Shown here piece by piece: positions 8,363-15,985 of a DNA stretch of 29,231 bases. Every line of letters begins with the position of its first letter. Within the stretch, counting starts at the first letter, position 1. The notes beneath the pieces were generated by a model that searched no databases, had not been told where the DNA came from, and worked only from the letters and a program-made list of their open reading frames with translations. Source of the DNA: CAG-791 sp963657295 (GTDB lineage Bacteria > Bacillota > Clostridia > Lachnospirales > Lachnospiraceae); assembly GCA_963657295.1 (NCBI GenBank), contig CAVKMX010000012.1, forward strand, positions 1 to 29,231, read 5' to 3'. The position numbers and the translations under genes were made by a program.

Positions 8363-9505
8363 ATGGATTATCGGATTCCTTTTAACATTCCGCCCTATGT
8401 CGGAACAGAAATGAAGAAGCTTCGGATTGCCTGTGAGAGAAACCGGAAGATCTGCGGAGACGGCCCTTTCACAAAGGAATGCAAGGCGTGGATTGAGGAA
8501 AGGACGGGGACGGCGGAATGCCTCCTGACCACCAGCGGGACAGATGCACTGGAGATGGCGGCCCACTTATCTCACGTCGGGCCGGGCGATGAGGTGATCA
8601 TGCCGAGCTACACGTTCTGCTCCACGGCGGATGCCTTCGTCCTGCGGGGAGCGGTGCCGGTTTTCGTGGACATCCGGCCGGACACCATGAACCTGGATGA
8701 GAAGAAAATCGAGGACGCCGTCACGGACCGCACCAGGGCCATCGTTGCGGTGCACTATGCAGGGGTCGCCTGCGAGATGGACACCATCATGGACATCGCC
8801 GCGCGGCATCATCTGATGGTGATCGAGGACGCGGCGCAGGGCGTGATGAGCAGCTACAAGGGGAAAGCCCTCGGCACCATCGGTGATTTCGGGTGCTACT
8901 CCTTCCATGAGACCAAGAATTACTCGATGGGAGAGGGCGGCGCCATCCTGATCCGCGACCGCAGCAGGACAGATGAGGCAGAGATTCTGCGGGAGAAGGG
9001 AACCAACCGGAGCCAGTACTTCCGCGGGCAGATCGACAAATATACCTGGGTGGATTACGGCAGCTCCTTCCTGCCCAGCGAGCTGAATGCGGCCTACCTG
9101 TCTGCACAGCTGGAGAAGGCGGATGAAATCAACAGGGCGCGGCTGGAGCGCTGGGAGCAGTACTACGAGGCATTGGAGCCGCTTGGTCGGGAGGGAAGAA
9201 TTGAGCTCCCGGTGATTCCCGAGGGCTGCGAGCACAATGCACATATGTTCTACATCAAAACCAGGGACATGGAAGAGCGGCAGAGGCTGATCGACGCCCT
9301 GAAGGCGGCGAGAATCCTGGCAGTATTTCATTACATCCCGCTGCATTCAAGCCCCGCCGGTCTGAAATTCGGCCGCTTTCACGGAGAGGACGTCTATACA
9401 ACCCGGGAGAGCGAGAGACTCCTCCGGCTGCCGATGTACTATTCACTGACGGAACAGGATGTGCAGGAGGTTGTGTCGGTGATCCGGAATTTTTACGGTG
9501 AGTGA
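8363..9505 (+). CDS. wecE: dTDP-4-amino-4,6-dideoxygalactose transaminase (WecE/RffA type)
   Basis: This 380-residue PLP enzyme of the DegT/DnrJ/EryC1/StrS family is close to E. coli WecE (376 residues) along its whole length. Shared stretches include the opening IPFN..P..VGTE, GPGDEVIMPSYTF, VHYAGVACEMDTIM, EDAAQGVMSSYKGKALGTIG, EKGTNRSQ.FRGQ.DKYTW and AVFHYIPLHSSPAG. The PLP lysine is Lys185 in SFHETKNYS. WecE converts dTDP-4-keto-6-deoxyglucose to dTDP-4-amino-4,6-dideoxygalactose (Fuc4N) with glutamate as amino donor. ATG 8363 was chosen because homology starts at once and GAGAGAGAAG precedes it; the open frame reaches further upstream without homology. RmlA/RmlB, which would supply the substrate, are not in the window. 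A different 4-amino sugar stereochemistry remains possible. Confidence 0.9.
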   Translation: MDYRIPFNIPPYVGTEMKKLRIACERNRKICGDGPFTKECKAWIEERTGTAECLLTTSGTDALEMAAHLSHVGPGDEVIMPSYTFCSTADAFVLRGAVPVFVDIRPDTMNLDEKKIEDAVTDRTRAIVAVHYAGVACEMDTIMDIAARHHLMVIEDAAQGVMSSYKGKALGTIGDFGCYSFHETKNYSMGEGGAILIRDRSRTDEAEILREKGTNRSQYFRGQIDKYTWVDYGSSFLPSELNAAYLSAQLEKADEINRARLERWEQYYEALEPLGREGRIELPVIPEGCEHNAHMFYIKTRDMEERQRLIDALKAARILAVFHYIPLHSSPAGLKFGRFHGEDVYTTRESERLLRLPMYYSLTEQDVQEVVSVIRNFYGE

Positions 9506-11550
9506 CGCTGCGGACTGTTCTGCAGACGACATACCGGCAAAACGACGAAAAATGCCGAAAAACGCTGATGCAGACGGCAGGGACAGAAAGAGCAGCAGGA
9601 CGGGAGCGGCAGGCGGAGCAGCGAGTGAGACAGCAGGGAGAACAGCAGATAAATCGGGAGAAAGGACGCCGGGCGGGAGTGCGGAAACAGAGCCTGCTGC
9701 CGAGAGCCCTGACGGCGGCGGCTGTCTTTGTCCTTGCCTGGTGTGCGGGACAGTGTTGGACGATCTACTACGATCTGAACGATGATTCCCTGATGGCGGA
9801 GATTCTGTCCGGAAGTTATACGGGGACGCCGTCGGCACGCAATATTCAGAGCGCCTATCCGCTGACGGCAGCAGAGGCGCTTCTGTACCGATGGAATGCG
9901 TCGGTCGACTGGCACGGCGTGCTCCTGCTCTTTCTCCAGTACGGGTGCCTCGCGCTCATTGCCTGGAGGCTGGAGCGATGCCTGGCCGGGAAGAGACGGG
10001 GGTGCCGGGCGGCAGCGCTTCTCCTGGAGGGAGCAGCCTGCGCAGGACTCCTGCTGGAGCATTTCGTTTATGTCCAGTATTCCGTGACAGTCGGCATCCT
10101 GGGGGGCACGGTATGCTTCCTTTTCCTGACCATGGATCCGGAGGAGGGAAGCCTTTCACAGTGGCTCCGCGAGCTGAGCATGCCGGTGCTGCTGATCCTG
10201 ATCGGCTTCCTGCTGCGCTCGGAAATGATGCTCTTCGTCGGGCCGTTTACGGCACTGGCCTTCCTCGTGCGGGCGGGGCGGCAGTACCTTTGGAAGGAGA
10301 GAGGCAGGAGAGAGGCTCTGCGCTTCCTGCAGGTGTGCGGCATCACCCTGCTGCTGGTACTGGGCGGAATGGGGCTTTGCCGGCTGGGAGACCGGCTCGG
10401 ATACGGGAGTACGGAGTGGAAGGCCTTCTATGCGCTGTTCGATGCCAGGACCGAGCTGTATGATTTTCAGAAGCTTCCGCCCTATGAGGGAAACGAAGCC
10501 TTCTATGAGAGCATCGGCCTGGACCGGACGCAGGTGCAGCTGATTCAGAATTACAATTACGGGCTCGATGAGCGGATTGACGCCGGGGTGCTGGAGGCGA
10601 CTGCAGAGTATGCGCGTGCGAAGGCGGCAGCCGAAAAGAGCGTCGGACAGAGGCTGAAGGAGGCACTCTGGGACTATCGCGCTGCGGTGAGAGGAGAGGG
10701 AGAGAACGCGGGAGAGCCGTACCCTGCCATGGCAATGGTCCTGTATCTCTCGGCACTTGTGTCTGCGGCATACGGCGGATGGAGGCATCGGCCGAAGGGC
10801 CGGCGGCGGTTCGGTGCGCAGTGCCTGCTGCTGGCGGTGCTGCTGGCGGTGCGCAGTGCACTGCTCCTGTATCTGTATTACAACCACCGTCCGGTGGTTC
10901 GGCTGACGCACAGCGTATATGCGTGCGAGGCGGTCTTCCTCCTGTGGCTGGCGGGACGGAACGCGGAATGGAGCATGCAGCAGAAGGCAGCAGGGAGAAC
11001 GGAAGGCGCGGCTCCGCTGCCCCTCGGACATCGGAGCCGCGGCGTGCTGCCGGTGCTTCCGGCAGCTGCAATGGGAGGGGCGCTTGTCCTTGGAGCCGTG
11101 TGGCAGCTGCAGACGGTCACTGCCGGTCAGGCAGTGCGGCAGGAGAACAATGCGAGGTACCGGGAGCTGCAGGAGTATGCGGCAGAGCATGCGGAGAACA
11201 TCTATCTCGTGGATGTCTATTCGACCGTAGCGTTTTCAGACAAGGTGGGAGAGGCAGGGAGTGTTCCCGTGAATCTGGATCTTCTGGGCGGCTGGGCCTG
11301 CAAGAGTCCGCTGGAAAGGGAGAAGCTGACGGCCCTTGGCGCGGAGGGGGAGCTTCTTGGAAGCCTTGAGGATGCGGAAGGCACCGGGACGGCGGAGCTC
11401 CTCCGAACCGGAGACAATGTGTATGCGGCAGCGGAGGCAGACGAGGATATGACGTGGCTTGCGGAATATTACGCCTTCCGCGGGGAAGAGGTCACGATTT
11501 CAGAGGCAGACCGCATCGGCGATGACTGGGTCATCTATGCGGTACAATAG
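9502..11550 (+). CDS. GT-C-like polytopic membrane protein
   Basis: The frame has 682 residues from GTG 9502, whose first bases overlap the WecE stop (GTGA). The first ~60 residues are Arg/Gln/Glu-rich and lack homology features, so a later start is possible (ATG 9568 or one of the GTG codons up to about 9680). The first membrane segment (LTAAAVFVLAWCAGQCW) precedes an outer loop with NDDSLMAEILSGSYTGTP. This DDS..SG.YTG.P loop is one I associate with uncharacterised membrane proteins of Bacillota capsule loci. Several more hydrophobic segments follow, then a soluble C-terminal domain of about 130 residues with NIYLVDVYS. It is probably an exocytoplasmic glycosyltransferase or a related polymer-decorating enzyme; substrate unknown. 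Confidence 0.6.
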   Translation: MTLRTVLQTTYRQNDEKCRKTLMQTAGTERAAGRERQAEQRVRQQGEQQINREKGRRAGVRKQSLLPRALTAAAVFVLAWCAGQCWTIYYDLNDDSLMAEILSGSYTGTPSARNIQSAYPLTAAEALLYRWNASVDWHGVLLLFLQYGCLALIAWRLERCLAGKRRGCRAAALLLEGAACAGLLLEHFVYVQYSVTVGILGGTVCFLFLTMDPEEGSLSQWLRELSMPVLLILIGFLLRSEMMLFVGPFTALAFLVRAGRQYLWKERGRREALRFLQVCGITLLLVLGGMGLCRLGDRLGYGSTEWKAFYALFDARTELYDFQKLPPYEGNEAFYESIGLDRTQVQLIQNYNYGLDERIDAGVLEATAEYARAKAAAEKSVGQRLKEALWDYRAAVRGEGENAGEPYPAMAMVLYLSALVSAAYGGWRHRPKGRRRFGAQCLLLAVLLAVRSALLLYLYYNHRPVVRLTHSVYACEAVFLLWLAGRNAEWSMQQKAAGRTEGAAPLPLGHRSRGVLPVLPAAAMGGALVLGAVWQLQTVTAGQAVRQENNARYRELQEYAAEHAENIYLVDVYSTVAFSDKVGEAGSVPVNLDLLGGWACKSPLEREKLTALGAEGELLGSLEDAEGTGTAELLRTGDNVYAAAEADEDMTWLAEYYAFRGEEVTISEADRIGDDWVIYAVQ

Positions 11551-11605
11551 CTGCCGATGGGAGTGTGTCATCGGAGGTATTTTCAGAGAAGGGAGAGGGA
11601 GAGCG

Positions 11606-12208
11606 ATGGTAACCGGCAGCACAGGCGGCAGACTGGAAGATGAGAAACTGCTCCTTCGTCCGCTCACCCTGGAGGACAGCGGGCAGATCGTGCGGTGGCG
11701 CAACAATCCGCGGGTGATGTGCCGGTACATCTACCGGCGCCCGTTTACGCTGGAGGGGCAGCGGCGCTACTATCGTGAAATGGTCGCAGCGGGCCTGGCG
11801 GTGCAGTTCATTGCCGTGGAGAAGGAGACGGGGCAGCCCATCGGCTGCGTTGTTCTTGATGACCTGCATCCGCAGTATGCGGAGTGCGGCAACTGGATCG
11901 GCGAGGATACGGCGATCGGAAAGGGCTACAGCCCGCGCATGATCCGTCTGGCCTGTGCCTACGCCTTCCGCGAGCTGGGACTTACGGATATCGTTGCGCG
12001 GATTTTCATCAGCAATCCGGCATCGATCCGCAGCTATGAACGGGCGGGTTTTGCGGCCGTCGGCGTTCTGCCGCAGGTGGAGAGCACGGACGGAGAGCGG
12101 GAGGATATGCTGCTCCTTCGCTGCCGCGCACAGGATCTGACGGCAGAATCATCGCTTCGGTCCGCTGCTGCGGGCGCGGAGCCGTGCAGCAGCGGACAAC
12201 AGGAATGA
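11606..12208 (+). CDS. GNAT family N-acetyltransferase (RimJ/RimL-like)
   Basis: This 200-residue protein starts at ATG 11606, preceded by the purine-rich GGGAGAGGGAGAG at 11591-11603. It has the GNAT plan: LLLRPLTLEDSGQIVRWRNNP at the N-terminus, an acetyl-CoA-binding region (WIGEDTAIGKGYSPRMIRLACAYAFRELG) and the C-terminal NPASIRSYERAGFAAVG. The family acetylates amino groups on proteins, antibiotics or nucleotide sugars. Because it follows a WecE-type enzyme by one gene, it may acetylate the 4-amino group of dTDP-Fuc4N, the role that WecD (also a GNAT) has in enterobacteria. That is inference from context. It could instead act on the PglE product, since no PglD-like enzyme is present. Confidence 0.82.
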   Translation: MVTGSTGGRLEDEKLLLRPLTLEDSGQIVRWRNNPRVMCRYIYRRPFTLEGQRRYYREMVAAGLAVQFIAVEKETGQPIGCVVLDDLHPQYAECGNWIGEDTAIGKGYSPRMIRLACAYAFRELGLTDIVARIFISNPASIRSYERAGFAAVGVLPQVESTDGEREDMLLLRCRAQDLTAESSLRSAAAGAEPCSSGQQE

Positions 12209-12214
12209 AAGCTC

Positions 12215-13174
12215 ATGGAAATTGCAAATCAGGAAGAACAAAGACAGCAGAAGAGGACACGGATCAGCTTCGTCATTCCCTGTTATCATTCGGAAAAGAC
12301 GTTGGCGGCGGTGGTGTCGGAAATTGATGGTGCCATGCGCACCCTTGCGTCCTATGACCATGAAATTGTGATGGTCAACGACGGCTCCGGGCGGGAGACC
12401 TGGGAGGAAATCCGAAGGCTCTGCCGGGAGAGTGAGGGGAGGAAGGGCTATGACCTTGCCCGGAATTTCGGACAGCATGCAGCCCTGATGACCGGAATCC
12501 GCCACACGGAGGGCGAGGTGGTTGTGTGTCTCGACGATGACGGGCAGACACCGGCCGATGAGGTCGGAAAGCTTCTGGATGCGCTTCGGGAGGGAGCGGA
12601 CGTCGCCTATGCCAGCTATGCGCATAAGGAACACTCCGCCTTCCGCAATTTCGGCAGCTGGGTCAATGAAAAGATGCTGGAGAAGCTTCTGAATAAGCCG
12701 AAGGAGCTGTATGTCAGCAGCTATTTTGCCATGAAGCGGTTCGTTGCGGATGAGGTGATGCGCTACGAGAATTCCTACCCCTATCTGCTGGGGCTGGTGC
12801 TGCGCTCCACCGACCGCATCGTCAATGTTCCGGTGCACCACAGAAGACGTGAGGTCGGCAGCAGCGGCTACACACTGACCAAGCTCCTTTCGCTGTGGAT
12901 GAACGGATTTACCGCGTTTTCCATCAAGCCGCTGCGGATCGGAACGGGCGTCGGCGCGGCCTGCGCGGCGGGGGCCTTCCTGTACGGGATTTTTACCATC
13001 GTGAAGAAGCTGGTCAATCCGCTGGTCCCGGTGGGCTTCTCGGCGCTGATGACCGCGGTGGTGTTCTTCGGCGGGATGATTCTGCTGATGCTGGGCCTTG
13101 TGGGAGAGTATGTGGGGCGTACCTACATCAGTGCGAACAACGCTCCCCAGGCGGTGATACGTGAGGAAGCCTGA
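12215..13174 (+). CDS. Polyprenyl-phosphate glycosyltransferase, GT2 (ArnC/GtrB/DPM1-like)
   Basis: This 319-residue protein has an N-terminal GT2 domain: ISFVIPCYHSEKTLAAVVSEI, IVMVNDGSG, DLARNFGQHAALMTGI and the donor-site VVCLDDDGQTP. Two C-terminal membrane helices follow (GVGAACAAGAFLYGIFTIV and ALMTAVVFFGGMILLML) and then the conserved GLVGEYVGRTY. This is the architecture of enzymes that move a sugar from a nucleotide to undecaprenyl phosphate at the inner face. ATG 12215 lies six bases after the GNAT stop, with AGGA upstream. Its donor may be the WecE/GNAT product, and GT-C-like neighbours are natural consumers of the lipid-linked sugar. It ends directly against the next start (TGAATG). 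No GtrA-type flippase is seen. Confidence 0.85.
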   Translation: MEIANQEEQRQQKRTRISFVIPCYHSEKTLAAVVSEIDGAMRTLASYDHEIVMVNDGSGRETWEEIRRLCRESEGRKGYDLARNFGQHAALMTGIRHTEGEVVVCLDDDGQTPADEVGKLLDALREGADVAYASYAHKEHSAFRNFGSWVNEKMLEKLLNKPKELYVSSYFAMKRFVADEVMRYENSYPYLLGLVLRSTDRIVNVPVHHRRREVGSSGYTLTKLLSLWMNGFTAFSIKPLRIGTGVGAACAAGAFLYGIFTIVKKLVNPLVPVGFSALMTAVVFFGGMILLMLGLVGEYVGRTYISANNAPQAVIREEA

Positions 13175-15985
13175 ATGATGCTGCTGGATCGAGTGATATA
13201 CAAGAAAAATGCGGTCATGGCCGTGATTCTGTGCTGCCTTGCGGCGGCGCTCGCGACCGTCTGGCCCATGCGCCTGTATCGTGAGGAGCATGCCTATGCC
13301 TCAGGCCTCAGCCCGGTCGGCGTGACGGAGGTGATCACAGAGGAGCAGGACGCGGGAGAATATTTTACCGCACAGTACCGGCATCTGCAGACGCTGAAGT
13401 TCTACGTGGAATACGTGAAGGACGGAGAAAAGGCTGCATTTCAGCTCTTTCACGTCGGCGGGAACGGCGCCATGGAGCTTGTGGCCGAGGAGGTGGTGGA
13501 GCTGCCTTCGGAGATCCCGGCCTATGCGGCGGTATCGGTGGATGCGGACATGGTGGTGGGCGATACGTACGTTTACACCATAAGGGGAATGGAAGGGAGC
13601 CGCTTTACGGTCGGCTGCGAGTCCCAGTCCGAGGCACTGGCAACGGGAAAGGCACCTCTCTACGTGCAGGGATTCTACAATGACACCGGGGTGGACGACA
13701 TGGCGGTGAAGACCAGCATGCTGTACCGCGTTCCGGAGAACAAGCAGCGCTGTGCAGTCAGGGCTCTGGGTTATCTGGCTCTGGGACTTCTGGCGCTGCT
13801 CATCAGCCATGGAAGCTTCGCCTTCTGGGAGCGAAGGAGGCGGGCGGCAGGCCTGGACGGTGCGGCCGTTGTTTCGGTGCGAAGAGCCCTGCGGGTGACG
13901 GCAACTCCCATCCTTGCGGGCCTGTTCCTGCTCTCCTTCGCCGCTGTCTGGCCCTTGAAGCTCTTCGACAGCCGCATTCCGGACCTTCTCATCTATGAAG
14001 CGGGAATTCTCCTGGGAACGGGCTGGTGCCTGTACGGTCTGTGGCATGGGCAGGCGTCTGCCTGCGAAGGAAGGGACGGGGCACCGCTGCAGGCCTGCAG
14101 GGCGGAGGCGCCGCAGCAGGACAAGGCGCTGCGCGGTGCATCGGCGGCGCTTTCTGTACAGGGCTTTGACTTCACATCTCTTTGTCACGGCGGGATCATT
14201 CTGTGCATTGCGCTTCTGATGGACCGCAGTGCAGCCTACATGAACGCCACGAACGATTATATTCACAATGCGTCAGAGGGATGGATTGTCGTGCTGCTCG
14301 CTGTCATGACGATGCTGATGGCAGAGCTCCCCTCCCTTCTGAATGCAGCGACAATGACGACCTTTATGGCGTCTCTGATCGGCGGAATTGCCTACTATGC
14401 GGGACATGCAGTCACGGGAGAGGATCCGGAGGCGGCATGGAAGAATGCGGCTGCTCTGGCGGTAAGTGCGGCCATTGTCTTCGGGTGCACGGCGGCCGTC
14501 TCGATTCTGTGGACGGCGGCGGACGCCGTGCGGAACAGACAAAAGCCCCGGAACCGGGTGCTGTGCGGCCTGACCGCGGTGCTGGCAGTGCTCGCGGTGT
14601 GGATGCTGGTTTTCCGCAACACGAGATGGTGGATTCCGCTCTTTGTCACCGTATGGGTGCTGTTCTATCTGAGGTATCGGTTCTGGAAGGGGCGTCTGCG
14701 CTTCCTGGAGGACCTGTGCCGGGGCGTGCTGCTGGATTTTGCCGTGAAGGTGGCATACAGCATGCTGCACCGTTATTATCTGGCCTATATTTACAGCCGA
14801 TTTTCCATGCATTTCCATACGCCGACGGTGACAGCGTACTATCTGCTGATCGTTTCGGCGGCGGCACTGACGCTCTTCCTTCGAAAGGCAGAAGGCGTGA
14901 GAGGCCTTTCCCTGCGCGGGCAGCTGCGCGTGCTGTGGAAGGAGGCCTTCGCACTCGGAATGGCCTTCTCGTACATGGTGATGAGCCTTACGCGGTCCGG
15001 CATCGGTGTGCTGGCCGTGCTGGTGATACTGGCGGCATTTCTGGCAGCAGGCTCTGCCGGAAAAGGAGGCTGCGGGAAGGAGCACGGCATCGGAAGGCTT
15101 CGGAAGCGGCTGCAGGCGGCGGCAGGGACCCTGCTGGCAATGTTCCTGATCCTGTGCCTTACCTTCCCGGTGGCCTTCACCGGGCAGCGTCTGATTTCCA
15201 CGGTGTACGGACAGCCGCGGCGCTTTGAAACCCTGGAGCCCTACGACGATTGGGTGCTGCGCAACGTGGAGTGGAACTGCACGGCCTTTATGAACATCGA
15301 GATCTTCATCCGCGATTTCGGCGACCGGATTCTCGGCGGAGAGATCGGCTCCAGAATTTATTACGAGAACGAGTGGTATGTGCCGCAGGGCTATCGGACG
15401 GCGGATGCGGGCAGCAGCGGGATCTGTGCGGTGGAGCAGCTGGCATCGGAGGGAGAGCTCTCCGGGGGAGCGCTTGCAAAGCTTTCCGATGCGCTGGACC
15501 GTGTGCTCCTGGAGCGGCTGAATCTGGAGGAGCTGGAAACCGGCTCCATTGACAACGGCGATGTATCCAACGGGCGTCTCGGCCTGTATCTGGCCTACAT
15601 CCGGCAGCTGAACTGGACGGGACACGATGAGATGGGCGTGCAGCTTGCCAGCGGAGAGATTGCGGTCCATGCACACAATATTTTCCTGCAGGCCGCCTAT
15701 GACTGCGGGATCCCCGGCGGGCTCCTTCTCCTTCTGGCGGTGTTGTCTGCATTTGCGGCAGCGTTTCGCTATGCACGCGCTGCACTCCTGCAGGAGAAGA
15801 GTACCGTACAGAGGGGATGTGCACTGCTGCCGCTGCTCCTGCTCACAGGGTTTTTCATAATGGGGATGGTGGAATGGATTTTCCAGTTCAGCAATCCTTA
15901 TACCATAGCAGTGATGCTGGCGCTGGCACCGGTTCTCGTGCAGGAGACTGCGGAAGAGGAACAGATACGAGAAATGAAGCTATGA
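13175..15985 (+). CDS. Wzy/WaaL-like O-antigen polymerase or ligase with N-terminal extracytoplasmic domain
   Basis: This 936-residue polytopic protein starts directly after the GT2 stop, with GAGGAAG upstream. A first membrane helix (about 13-32) is followed by a soluble, beta-rich-looking segment (~40-190) and then many hydrophobic segments. Near the C-terminus lie a long outer loop and the Wzy_C-like pattern SNGRLGLYLAYIRQLNW, then AHNIFLQAAYDCGIPGGLLLL. Wzy and WaaL proteins join undecaprenyl-linked repeat units or transfer glycan chains outside the membrane, often using Arg and His residues in such loops. A low-complexity insert (about 289-327, Ala/Gln/Glu-rich) interrupts the membrane part. 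It is much longer than typical Wzy proteins (about 400-500) because of the N-terminal domain. Polymerase and ligase functions cannot be told apart here. The stop overlaps the next ATG. Confidence 0.72.
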   Translation: MMLLDRVIYKKNAVMAVILCCLAAALATVWPMRLYREEHAYASGLSPVGVTEVITEEQDAGEYFTAQYRHLQTLKFYVEYVKDGEKAAFQLFHVGGNGAMELVAEEVVELPSEIPAYAAVSVDADMVVGDTYVYTIRGMEGSRFTVGCESQSEALATGKAPLYVQGFYNDTGVDDMAVKTSMLYRVPENKQRCAVRALGYLALGLLALLISHGSFAFWERRRRAAGLDGAAVVSVRRALRVTATPILAGLFLLSFAAVWPLKLFDSRIPDLLIYEAGILLGTGWCLYGLWHGQASACEGRDGAPLQACRAEAPQQDKALRGASAALSVQGFDFTSLCHGGIILCIALLMDRSAAYMNATNDYIHNASEGWIVVLLAVMTMLMAELPSLLNAATMTTFMASLIGGIAYYAGHAVTGEDPEAAWKNAAALAVSAAIVFGCTAAVSILWTAADAVRNRQKPRNRVLCGLTAVLAVLAVWMLVFRNTRWWIPLFVTVWVLFYLRYRFWKGRLRFLEDLCRGVLLDFAVKVAYSMLHRYYLAYIYSRFSMHFHTPTVTAYYLLIVSAAALTLFLRKAEGVRGLSLRGQLRVLWKEAFALGMAFSYMVMSLTRSGIGVLAVLVILAAFLAAGSAGKGGCGKEHGIGRLRKRLQAAAGTLLAMFLILCLTFPVAFTGQRLISTVYGQPRRFETLEPYDDWVLRNVEWNCTAFMNIEIFIRDFGDRILGGEIGSRIYYENEWYVPQGYRTADAGSSGICAVEQLASEGELSGGALAKLSDALDRVLLERLNLEELETGSIDNGDVSNGRLGLYLAYIRQLNWTGHDEMGVQLASGEIAVHAHNIFLQAAYDCGIPGGLLLLLAVLSAFAAAFRYARAALLQEKSTVQRGCALLPLLLLTGFFIMGMVEWIFQFSNPYTIAVMLALAPVLVQETAEEEQIREMKL

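Noticed and set aside
14273..15676. Long antisense ORFs in the glycan locus (also 10156-11190, 18512-19981, 22836-24113 and others)
   Set aside because: They mirror strongly supported + strand genes in G+C-rich DNA, and the His/Gln/Arg-rich composition is that of frame shadows.
15817..15981. Upstream in-frame extension of the DUF6020-like gene
   Set aside because: It lies inside the Wzy-like coding sequence. The ATGA overlap at 15982 is the natural start.
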